Origin: Streptomyces albospinus
GTDB taxonomy: Bacteria > Actinomycetota > Actinomycetes > Streptomycetales > Streptomycetaceae
NCBI RefSeq assembly: GCF_014648695.1
Contig: NZ_BMRP01000003.1
Span: 360,669-424,668, forward strand
Length of the DNA: 64,000 nt
Direction: 5' to 3'
The translations under genes were made by a program, and so were the position numbers. Position 1 is the stretch's first letter; every line of letters begins with the position of its first letter. This document shows positions 39,942 to 46,646 of this stretch, piece by piece. The notes under the pieces are model-generated. The model ran no database searches. It saw only the letters and a program-made list of their open reading frames with translations, and was not told where the DNA came from.

Positions 39942-40220
39942 TCAGAAGGCCGCGTTGTCGCAGCGCAGGTTCGCGCCCACGTGGGAAGGCTGCGAACCCG
40001 GCGCGCCCTCGCCGTTGAGGGCGTTGCCCAGCGTGCCGTTGAGCACTCCAAATGCCCCGAGCACATCGACGTTCATGTCGTGCGACCGGCACTCGGTGCC
40101 CTGCCTGACGTCGACGTCATGGCCAGGCTCGCCATGGGCGTAGGCGGTACCTGCGCCAAGTGCGCCGGCGCTGCCGAGGGCCGCCGCAGCCACGACGACG
40201 GCCTTGTGGAACTTGCGCAT
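39942..40220 (-). CDS. Family A small secreted protein, member A4
   Basis: A 92-residue protein: signal peptide MRKFHKAVVVAAAALGSAGA, cleavage after AYA, then the family core CRSHDMNVDVLGAFGVLNG with GNALNGEGAPGSQPSHVG and final CDN. The residue before the second cysteine is Arg rather than Gly. The ribosome-binding site GGAGAAGAAATG is the same as in A1 and A5. I could not find the shared upstream block in front of this copy. Confidence 0.8.
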   Translation of the reverse strand: MRKFHKAVVVAAAALGSAGALGAGTAYAHGEPGHDVDVRQGTECRSHDMNVDVLGAFGVLNGTLGNALNGEGAPGSQPSHVGANLRCDNAAF

Positions 40221-40290
40221 TTCTTCTCCGGTGATCGAGCGGATGAGTTGTGGAGTTGGTCGGCTTGGTGCCGCTACGGAAGCCGCGGGC

Positions 40291-40310
40291 GCCGTGCCGC
40301 AGGGCACGGC
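40291..40310 (-). terminator. 8-bp stem downstream of the decayed family B locus
   Basis: GCCGTGCC (40291-40298) and GGCACGGC (40303-40310) with loop GCAG. It is placed where the terminator of the original family B gene would be expected. Confidence 0.6.
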
Positions 40311-40370
40311 ATCGGCGGGCCGGAACGGGCGGGGACCTCCTGCGCGCTGAGCTCAGGAGGCACCCGGGAA

Positions 40371-40460
40371 TTAGGGGGTGGCAAGCAGGCCGATCGAAGA
40401 TCGGCACAGAGCGACGTCCGCGGCATGCACCCTGGTACGGGCGGACGAGCCGGTTCCGGT
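40371..40460 (-). pseudogene. Decayed family B C-terminal domain
   Basis: On the minus strand, one frame reads NRLVRPYQGAC, similar to NNLFRPFQECS of B2. A second frame then reads IGLLATP followed by a stop, matching the IGLLATP of B2. At base level CCGCCCGTACCAGG and AAGCAGGCCGATCG differ from the B2 gene at one position each. The two pieces are in different frames, and neither is in the frame of the 302-aa gene upstream, which stops at 40613. So the family B domain of that gene has been lost by stop and frameshift. Confidence 0.6.
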
Positions 40461-40612
40461 CCTGCTGAAGGAGCTGCGCGGGCTTGCCGGTTGCGGCGAA
40501 CCCGTCGCGGCCTCAGGGCCCGGCCCCAGGAGACATCCGAGGGCAGTCCGTGCGACCTCGCCTCCGGTGTCGGGGCGGTTCAAGGGCAGCGCTCCGGGCC
40601 GCCTTTGCAGGG

Positions 40613-41521
40613 TCAGGCCATGCGAGGCAGGTCGAGCGCGCCCACCGGGGGTGCCGCAAGCCGCCCGAGCCCGAGCGGGTTCACCTGCGGAACATCCGGG
40701 GAGACCAGCGGGTTGACCAGCGGGTTGACCTGGGGGTTGAGCTGCGGATTGACCTGCGGCGCGACCTGGGGAGAGGGCTGCGGGGAAAAGACCTGCGGAA
40801 CGGCAACCTGCGGCGCCACCTGGGGAGTTACCTGCGGGGCCGCCTGGGGAGCGACCTGCGGGCCGGCCTGCGGAGCAGGTGCCGGGGCCGCCTGCGGAGC
40901 GGACTGCGGGCCCGAAGGCTGCGAGACAGAGGCCTGCGCAGCACCGCGCGAAGCGGCCCAGGCACTGGCGTGGGGCCCCTCCTCGTGCTGGGGCTCGTAC
41001 TGCGGCTGCGGAGGAGCCGGCTGCGGAGCCGGCTGGGGAGCCGGCTGGGGGACGTACTGCTGCGGAGCCGGCTGCGGAGCCGGCTGGGGTGCCGGCTGCG
41101 GAGCGGGAGCCGGGGCGGGAGCCGGGGCGTACTGCGGCTGCGGAGGAGCCGCCTGCGGGGCCGGCTGCGGAGCAGGCTGCGGGGCGGGCTGCTGAACGTA
41201 CTGCTGCGGAGCAGGCTGCGGGGGAGCCACCTGCTGCGGAGCGGGAGCCGGGGCGTACTGCGGCTGCGGAGCGGGAGCCGGGGCGTACTGCGGCTGCGGA
41301 GGAGCCGCCTGCGGGGCCGGCTGCTGAACGTACTGCTGCGGAGCAGGCTGCGGAGGAGCCGCCTGCTGAGGGGCAGGGCCCGGAGCGGTCGCCTGCGGAG
41401 CGGTGGGCGCGGCGGCACCGTTGTACCCGGCTGGAGCATCGGCGTAGCTCACGCCGGCGCCGATGGCGGTCAGACCGCCGGCCGCTGCGACGACGAGCGC
41501 GACCTGGTGAAGCTTGCGCAT
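40613..41521 (-). CDS. Pro/Gln/Ala-rich secreted protein (B3, truncated)
   Basis: A 302-residue protein with signal peptide MRKLHQVALVVAAAGGLTAI (cleavage after YADA) and almost nothing but low-complexity repeats after it. First come QPAPQQYVQQ and QPQYAPAPAP units (about 45-185), then a short acidic segment (EPQHEEGPHASAW). Units of QVAPQ, QVNPQ and NPLVNP follow to the end. B2 has the same signal peptide and QVNPQLNPQ repeats but continues into a family B domain; here that domain lies decayed downstream. The product may still be exported as an unfolded, sticky polymer. Start ATG 41521 matches B2. Confidence 0.7.
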   Translation of the reverse strand: MRKLHQVALVVAAAGGLTAIGAGVSYADAPAGYNGAAAPTAPQATAPGPAPQQAAPPQPAPQQYVQQPAPQAAPPQPQYAPAPAPQPQYAPAPAPQQVAPPQPAPQQYVQQPAPQPAPQPAPQAAPPQPQYAPAPAPAPAPQPAPQPAPQPAPQQYVPQPAPQPAPQPAPPQPQYEPQHEEGPHASAWAASRGAAQASVSQPSGPQSAPQAAPAPAPQAGPQVAPQAAPQVTPQVAPQVAVPQVFSPQPSPQVAPQVNPQLNPQVNPLVNPLVSPDVPQVNPLGLGRLAAPPVGALDLPRMA

Positions 41522-41922
41522 GGAACCTTCGGCCCTTCATTGCCTGTATGGAAAACTGATTACTTATCGCTGTCTTGAGAGCGCAAACAGAGGTAATTCC
41601 GGGCTTCGCACCCTGCGCACCCCACGCAAATCCATGACGGAAGCCCCCCGCAGGGCCGCGACAACACCCACCGCGACGCTCTCCAACGCTTCCCGAAGCC
41701 GACGGCGCACCCCATCACCCCTCCTCCGAATCGCGTCGGACAACAAGCCGACATCATCGCCGCGGATACCGCCCCACACCAGGAAGGAAACAACCCCGGC
41801 CGACGGCCCGCAGGCCCATTCACTGTCCTCTCCCAGCGAGGAACGGCAATTCACCGGACCCGGTCACGGGAACCCATGAACGGTCACCCATTTGCCGAGC
41901 AGCATGAATCATTTGGAGTGCC
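41400..41922. repeat. Direct repeat copy 1 (5' part and upstream of B3)
   Basis: Homologous to 43462-43983 in the same orientation. It covers the signal-peptide codons of B3 and 400 bp upstream. Most of it shows scattered substitutions, but the last 112 bases (41811-41922) are identical to 43872-43983. The identical block encodes on the minus strand a 30-codon frame (41820-41912, MIHAARQMGDRSWVPVTGSG and ten more residues). After 41922 similarity stops abruptly. Confidence 0.9.
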
Positions 41923-42485
41923 GGCGGAGACCCCGCAGCGGTACCGCACCCCACCCCGCGCATCGCCCCAACCCCCAACCCAGCGCCATCCGTTGACGGT
42001 TGCGCGCTTCGCGCAACCGCATGGCCGACACCGGGCATCTGATCCGGTTGGCGGGACCGCCGACGGCAGCCGAGCCACCGGTGAGCGAGGACACGAGCGG
42101 CCACGGCAGCAGTTCCCCCGCCAGAGTTACGGGCGGCCCGGGGGGGGACCGGGACCTCGGCGAAGTTCGCCACGCCGAAACGGCAGGGCGTGCCCAAAGT
42201 GGATGGACCCGCCGGCTCGCCGGCTGCCGAAGTCCCGGTTGACACCGTGAAGTTACTGCCGCGCCGGCGAACGTCGGATTCGGACGAGCGGTGCTGCATG
42301 TGAGGGCGGGCGAACTCACGGAGGGGCAGTGTCCACCGGTTCGAATTCGCCGTGTCGGGGCCTTCACCCACACTGGCTACGCGCTCTTCGACAGCGTATG
42401 ACGGAACATCAAAAAGGGGTCCCGCCACCGGCCTTGCGGCTCGGCGGCGGGACCCCTTTGGGTGACCTGCGCGACTGCTGGTCGC
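41522..42485. other. Gene-free interval upstream of B3
   Basis: 964 bp: repeat copy 1 to 41922, then about 490 bp without a convincing gene, then the A5 terminator. The frames starting MNGHPFAEQHESFGV on the plus strand (41876 and 43937) diverge completely after the shared block, so I do not call them. Confidence 0.5.
42413..42459 (-). terminator. 14-bp stem with U-tract after A5
   Basis: AAAGGGGTCCCGCC (42413-42426) pairs with GGCGGGACCCCTTT (42446-42459). On the minus strand it ends in a T-run: an intrinsic terminator 27 bp past the A5 stop. Confidence 0.93.
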
Positions 42486-42770
42486 TCAGAGGGCGCTGTT
42501 GTTGCAGCCCACGCTCGAGCCCATGTGGGTGGACTGCGCACCGGGCGAGCCCTCACCGTTGAGCGCGTTGCCCAGCAGGCCGTTGAGGATCCCGACCTCG
42601 CCGAGAACATCGACGTTCAGGTCGTGCGACCGGCACTGAGAGCCCTGTTTGATGTCGAACTCGCCACCGCCGCCCCCGCCGTGGCCGGTGGCGTTGGCGG
42701 TGCCGGCGCCGAGGAAGCCGACGCTACCGATGGCGGCGGCCACGACGGCAGCCTTGTAAAGCTTGCGCAT
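42486..42770 (-). CDS. Family A small secreted protein, member A5
   Basis: A 94-residue protein: signal peptide MRKLYKAAVVAAAIGSVGFL, cleavage after ANA, a Gly-rich stretch, then the most consensus-like core of the family (CRSHDLNVDVLGEVGILNG, GNALNGEGSPGAQSTHMGS, GCNN). The ribosome-binding site GGAGAAGAAATG is shared with A1 and A4. The shared upstream block (42825-42891) lies 54 bp before the start. Confidence 0.82.
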   Translation of the reverse strand: MRKLYKAAVVAAAIGSVGFLGAGTANATGHGGGGGGEFDIKQGSQCRSHDLNVDVLGEVGILNGLLGNALNGEGSPGAQSTHMGSSVGCNNSAL

Positions 42771-42824
42771 TTCTTCTCCGGAAGGTTGAGTCGATGTGGT
42801 GTGCGATCCCGATGTATCTCTGAT

Positions 42825-42891
42825 GTACCGACTTCGTACAATCAGGGAGGCTAATACGAAATATCCACCGGTTTTGAGCGACGCGCCGGAT
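42825..42891 (-). promoter_or_regulatory. Shared upstream block, copy 3 (family A)
   Basis: Read on the minus strand: ATCCGGCGCGTCGCTCA, then GGATATTTCGTATTAG, then TGTACGAAGTCGGTAC (palindromic part 42825-42839). It is the most complete of the three copies. Confidence 0.65.
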
Positions 42892-43027
42892 CGCGAAATC
42901 AAGAAGTTGGAAGTTGCCCCGGAACCCACGTAGTTCAGGGATGAACCAGCGGGAACAGCGCGGATCCCCGTGGTGAGCTGCCGTTTTCAACTAATCGCGC
43001 AGCACCCACTGGCTCACGACGCACGAA

Positions 43028-43060
43028 CGGGCCCTCCGAGGAATCCCCTCGAAGGGCCCG
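43028..43060 (-). terminator. Long stem with one mismatch pair after B2
   Basis: CGGGCCCT-CCGAGG (43028-43041) pairs with CCCTCG-AAGGGCCCG (43046-43060) around a short loop. It lies 31 bp past the B2 stop. Confidence 0.85.
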
Positions 43061-43091
43061 CAGCGAGTACGGCAGGCGAACGCAGTCGCCC

Positions 43092-43583
43092 CTACCTGGC
43101 CGTGGCGAAGGCGTTGGCCTGGTTGTTGGCCTGGGTGCAGCTGAAGCCGTGGGTCTCCGGCGTAGCCAGCAGGCCGATCGGGACATTGGCGTCGAGCAGC
43201 GACTGCGGGCTGCACTCCTGGAACGGGCGGAAGAGGTTGTTCTGTTCCCGCTGGCCGGCGGCGTGCGGCAGGACCTGCGCGACCTGCGGGGAGAGCTGCG
43301 GGTTGAGCTGCGGATTGAGCTGCGGATTGACCTGCGGGCCGGCCTGCGGCGGAGCGGCGGCCTGGGGGGCGGCCTGCTGCGGACCGCCGTGCGAGCCGTA
43401 AGTGTGCGACGTGGCTCCGGCGGCCGTCCAGGAGGCGGCCTGGGGGCCTTCGTTCTGCGGAGCAGTGGGCGGGACGGCGCCGTTGTACCCGACAGGAGCG
43501 TCGGCGGAACTCGCGCCGGCACCGATGGTGGACAGACCGCCGGCCGCTGCGACGATGAGCGCGATCTGCTGAAGCTTGCGCAT
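43092..43583 (-). CDS. Family B secreted protein with Pro/Gln linker, B2
   Basis: This 163-residue protein has the signal peptide MRKLQQIALIVAAAGGLSTI (cleavage after SADA) and a Pro/Gln/Ala linker with QVNPQLNPQLNPQLSPQ repeats (about 80-100). A family B domain follows, LFRPFQECSPQSLLDANVPI then GLLATPETHGFSC, with two cysteines. It is the intact counterpart of the truncated B3 gene, and their 5' parts and upstream regions are a direct repeat. The role is unknown; the linker suggests display away from the membrane. Confidence 0.78.
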   Translation of the reverse strand: MRKLQQIALIVAAAGGLSTIGAGASSADAPVGYNGAVPPTAPQNEGPQAASWTAAGATSHTYGSHGGPQQAAPQAAAPPQAGPQVNPQLNPQLNPQLSPQVAQVLPHAAGQREQNNLFRPFQECSPQSLLDANVPIGLLATPETHGFSCTQANNQANAFATAR

Positions 43584-43983
43584 GGAACCTTCGGCCCTTC
43601 ATTGCTTGTATGGAAAACTGATTATTTATCGCTGTCTTGAGTGCGCGAACAGAGGTAGTCCTGGGCTTCACACCCGGCGCACCCCATGCAAAATCACGGC
43701 GGAAGCCTCCCGCAGGGCCGCGACAACACCCACCGCGACGCTCGCCAACGCTTCCCGAAGCCGACGGCGCACCCCATCGCCTCTCCTCCGATTCACGTGG
43801 GACAACATGCCGGTATCGTCGCCGCGGACCGCCCGAAGCCAGCAACGAAGACCCTGCCGGCCGGCGGCCCTCAGGCCCATTCACTGTCCTCTCCCAGCGA
43901 GGAACGGCAATTCACCGGACCCGGTCACGGGAACCCATGAACGGTCACCCATTTGCCGAGCAGCATGAATCATTTGGAGTGCC
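43462..43983. repeat. Direct repeat copy 2 (5' part and upstream of B2)
   Basis: Second copy of the duplication described at 41400-41922, offset about 2061 bp. The identical 112-base block is 43872-43983, with the same 30-codon minus-strand frame at 43881-43973. The similarity ends sharply at 43983, suggesting a duplication or gene-conversion boundary. Confidence 0.9.
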
Positions 43984-45117
43984 CGGCGTCCTGGCTTTCC
44001 CAACAGGCCGTGATCTCGGCCTGAGTTCCGGGTGGTTGCCCGGGTGTTGGTACGACGCCCGGGCGGGCAGAAACGTGCGCGGGCGGCAGTCAGAGTGCCG
44101 CCGTTCGCCGCAGCTTTGATGACCCGCGGGGAGGCGGACTCCCGGCCGTCAAGCACCGTGGGGGCGGTCTCGATGGTTGACGGTTCCACCGTGGGATTTT
44201 TTGACCTTCCGTCAACTTCGTTTTGAACGTGGGGACTTTCCTGGGTGGTGGGAGCGCAAACCCGGCCCGCCACACGTCTGGTACAGCGCGCCCGAGGAGG
44301 CGGCGCCCTCGTGCCAGGAAGAGAAGACGGCCGACCGGAAGGACCCATGGCGCGCCGACCGCCGCGTTCTCCCGGTGGAGAGAACGTGGTCATGCGAGGC
44401 CGCCGGCGCCCTGTCCGGCCCCGTGCCGACGGCTCCGCCCAACTCACCGCGGATGTCGGCATCGACGTATGGCCGACGGTCGTGTTCGTTGTGATGGGGG
44501 ACCTTCGCCACCGTGAGCGGCTGGGGTCGACCGCCCTGAATCCGTTACCCGAGTGAAGGCATCCGCCGTCGGCTCGCAGGTCGCCCATACGTAGACCTGG
44601 TGAGCTCGGAGGGCCTGACACCATGCCCTGGCTCGCTCGGAGCGCATGGACCCCTCCAGCTGTACGTCGTATGCGGCGGCGCTGAGGGGCGCCTCCTCCC
44701 TCCCGGTGGGCTGCGGCTCGGCCGTGGTCTCGAACAGGTGGACGGCTACCCCTAGCGGTTCGCCCGCAGCGGGTGACGGGCGGGTGACGGGGGTGCCGTC
44801 CGCGCGAGGCGGCCGACGGCATGCACGGCGCCGCAGGGATGGTTGCCGCGGTCGGATGACCCCCCGTGGGCACACGGTGATCGTCGATTGGACGGCGGCG
44901 CCCGGGCGCCGTATGCCGCCCGGCAACGGGTGTGACCTGCGTGGATCCTGACGTGCCGAAGGCCGGATTCGGTGCGCCGTGCCAGCGGGGGCGGCCGGGC
45001 CTCCAGCCTCGGATGGCGGCATCGGTGGGCGATATGACGATTATGTGATTAACCTCCTATAACAGCGCGAAGTGGATCTTTTGATGCCTAGCTCTGAACC
45101 ACCCAAGGAGGAGAAAA
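43984..45117. other. Gene-poor interval before A6
   Basis: About 1.1 kb, and 1.5 kb from the B2 start. Many overlapping frames exist on both strands, none with a convincing start, motif or consistent codon bias. The last 80 bp before A6 are AT-rich (GATGACGATTATGTGATTAA) and should hold its promoter. Decayed genes are possible. Confidence 0.45.
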
Positions 45118-45357
45118 ATGCGCAAGCTTCACAAGGCCGCTGCTGTGGCCGCCGTCATTGGCAGCGTCGGATTCTTCGGCGCCGGTACGGCGTCCGCCCA
45201 GCCCTCAGGGGGCCACGGCGGAGGGTGCCGCAACCACGAGATCAACGTCGACGTCCTCGGTGAGGTCGGCATCCTCAACGGCCTGCTGGGCAACGCGCTC
45301 AACGGCGAGGGCAACGCCGGCGGTCAGGTCACCGGCATGGGCAACTGCGGCATGTAG
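45118..45357 (+). CDS. Family A small secreted protein, member A6 (short)
   Basis: A 79-residue protein: signal peptide MRKLHKAAAVAAVIGSVGFF, cleavage after ASA, then CRNHEINVDVLGEVGILNG with GNALNGEGNAGGQVTGMGN and a terminal CGM. It is the shortest member: the spacer before the first Cys and the tail after the second are cut back. The strong site AAGGAGGAG precedes ATG 45118. It closes the array. Confidence 0.82.
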   Translation: MRKLHKAAAVAAVIGSVGFFGAGTASAQPSGGHGGGCRNHEINVDVLGEVGILNGLLGNALNGEGNAGGQVTGMGNCGM

Positions 45358-45385
45358 GGATCGGGCAGTCGCCTCACCCTTGTCA

Positions 45386-45438
45386 CCGAAATGGGTCTTG
45401 GTAGCCGAGCCGCGAGCCCGGCGCCGGGCCCATTTCGG
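45386..45438 (+). terminator. 10-bp stem after A6
   Basis: CCGAAATGGG (45386-45395) pairs with CCCATTTCGG (45429-45438). The interior is GC-rich and can fold further. It lies 28 bp past the A6 stop. Confidence 0.75.
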
Positions 45439-45565
45439 CATTCGGGGTCCTGACAGCGCGCGGGGCGGGCCGGAGACAGGCCCGGTCCGCGTCGCTTGCC
45501 AGCGCGGTGCCCCCATCCGGCTCATGGACGACAAGGGCAACCTGACCTCGCGCTAGTGTGCCCGG

Positions 45566-46507
45566 ATGGATCTTCATGTCGTCATTGGGTTCGGGCCCGC
45601 CGGGGCGGGCACCGCTCGGCTGCTGGCCGAAGAGGGTCATGCGGTGCGGGTCGTCACCAAGTCCGGCCGAAGCCCGGAGCCCGGCATCGAGCATGTCGCG
45701 TTGGACGCGACGGACAGCGCGCGACTGAGCGAGGTCGCGCAGGGCGCAGCCGCGATCTACAGCTGTGCCGCACCGCCCTACCATCGCTGGGCGAGTGAAT
45801 GGCCACCGCTGGCCTCGTCGGTCTGTGCGGCGGCCGAGGCGACCGGGGCCACCCTGGCCATGCTGGGCAACCTCTACGGCTACGGTCCGGTGGACGGTCC
45901 CATGACCGAGGAGCTGCCGCTCGCGGCGACCGGCCCCAAGGGGCGGGTGCGCGCCACCGCTTGGGAGCAGGCGCAGGAACTGCACGAGCAGGGTCGTATC
46001 AAGGCGGTCGAGGTGCGGGCCTCGGACTTCTTCGGGCCCGGGGTGACCGACGGCGGTCACCTGGCCGCGCGGGTCATGCCGCGGTTGCTGCGCGGGAAGC
46101 CGGTCTCCGCGCTCGGGGATCCGGACGCCCCGCACAGCTGGAGCTATCTCCCCGATGTGGCCAGGGCCCTGGTCGAGGTGGCGGGCGAGGAACGGGCCTG
46201 GGGGCGGGCCTGGCACGTTCCGACGGAGCCCGCGCTGTCCACCCGGGAGATGGTCGGCCGGCTTGCCGCTCAGGCGGGGACCGGGCCGGTCGCGGTGCGC
46301 GGGCTGTCGCCGGCCGTGCTGGGGATCGCTGCGGTCTTCTCCCCGCTGATTCGCGAACTGAAGGAGATCCGCTACCAGTTCGACCGTCCGTTTGTCGCGG
46401 AGTCGGGCGCGTACGAAGCCGAGTTCGCGGTACGGGCCACACCCGTCGACGAGCAGGTCAAGGCGACGGTGGAATGGTGGCGGGGGCACCTGGCCACCGC
46501 CGGGTGA
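45566..46507 (+). CDS. NAD(P)-binding epimerase/dehydratase-like (atypical SDR)
   Basis: A 313-residue protein with the Rossmann motif VVIGFGPAGAGTARLL at the N-terminus (GxGxxGxxTA type), LDATD and LYGYGPVDGPMTE, matching atypical extended SDRs. The classical YxxxK is not obvious. The substrate is unknown. TAGTGT at 45554-45559 lies only 6 bases before ATG 45566 and there is no ribosome-binding site, so the mRNA is probably leaderless. It is outside the secreted-protein array and GC-rich again. Confidence 0.85.
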   Translation: MDLHVVIGFGPAGAGTARLLAEEGHAVRVVTKSGRSPEPGIEHVALDATDSARLSEVAQGAAAIYSCAAPPYHRWASEWPPLASSVCAAAEATGATLAMLGNLYGYGPVDGPMTEELPLAATGPKGRVRATAWEQAQELHEQGRIKAVEVRASDFFGPGVTDGGHLAARVMPRLLRGKPVSALGDPDAPHSWSYLPDVARALVEVAGEERAWGRAWHVPTEPALSTREMVGRLAAQAGTGPVAVRGLSPAVLGIAAVFSPLIRELKEIRYQFDRPFVAESGAYEAEFAVRATPVDEQVKATVEWWRGHLATAG

Positions 46508-46555
46508 GGTCGGTGACCGCGAGGATCCGGGCCGTGGATACCCGTGCGCGGTGCG

Positions 46556-46590
46556 ACAGCATTCCGGCGGGAACACCGCCGGAATGCTGT
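46556..46590. terminator. Perfect 15-bp stem between convergent genes
   Basis: Arms 46556-46570 and 46576-46590, loop GAACA. It serves the epimerase-like gene and the convergent permease gene. Confidence 0.92.
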
Positions 46591-46646
46591 CTTCCGGGCA
46601 CCGACGGCGGAATCGCGACGGTGGCTGGGTTACTACGGGTGGGTGA

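Larger units (their letters stand above)
40221..40612. other. Interval A4-B3: hairpin and decayed family B domain
   Basis: 392 bp between the A4 start and the stop of the 302-aa Pro/Gln-rich gene. It holds a small hairpin and a family B remnant, both listed separately, and no intact gene. Confidence 0.6.
42771..43091. other. Interval A5-B2: shared block and B2 terminator
   Basis: 321 bp between A5 start and B2 end, both on the minus strand. It contains the third shared upstream block and the B2 hairpin. Confidence 0.6.

Noticed and set aside
40828..41559. Long plus- and minus-strand repeat frames over B3 (RLRSRL, AEPAAEPAG types)
   Set aside because: They are other-frame readings of the B3 low-complexity DNA. 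Only the frame at 41521 has the family signal peptide and ribosome-binding site.
41876..42250. Plus-strand frame beginning MNGHPFAEQHESFGV, also present at 43937
   Set aside because: The two copies share only the residues within the identical 112-bp block and diverge completely afterwards, with no protein-like continuation.
42330..42360. TTCGAATTCG resembling a tRNA T-loop
   Set aside because: No acceptor stem, anticodon arm or CCA-adjacent structure can be drawn around it.
43984..45022. Several 100-330 codon frames on both strands
   Set aside because: Overlapping GC-rich shadow frames with Arg/Pro/Gly-heavy composition, no ribosome-binding site and no motif.
33802..45357. Prophage or integrative element as explanation of the array
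   Set aside because: No integrase, transposase, att-like repeats or phage genes were seen; the genes are exported proteins with normal promoters and terminators.
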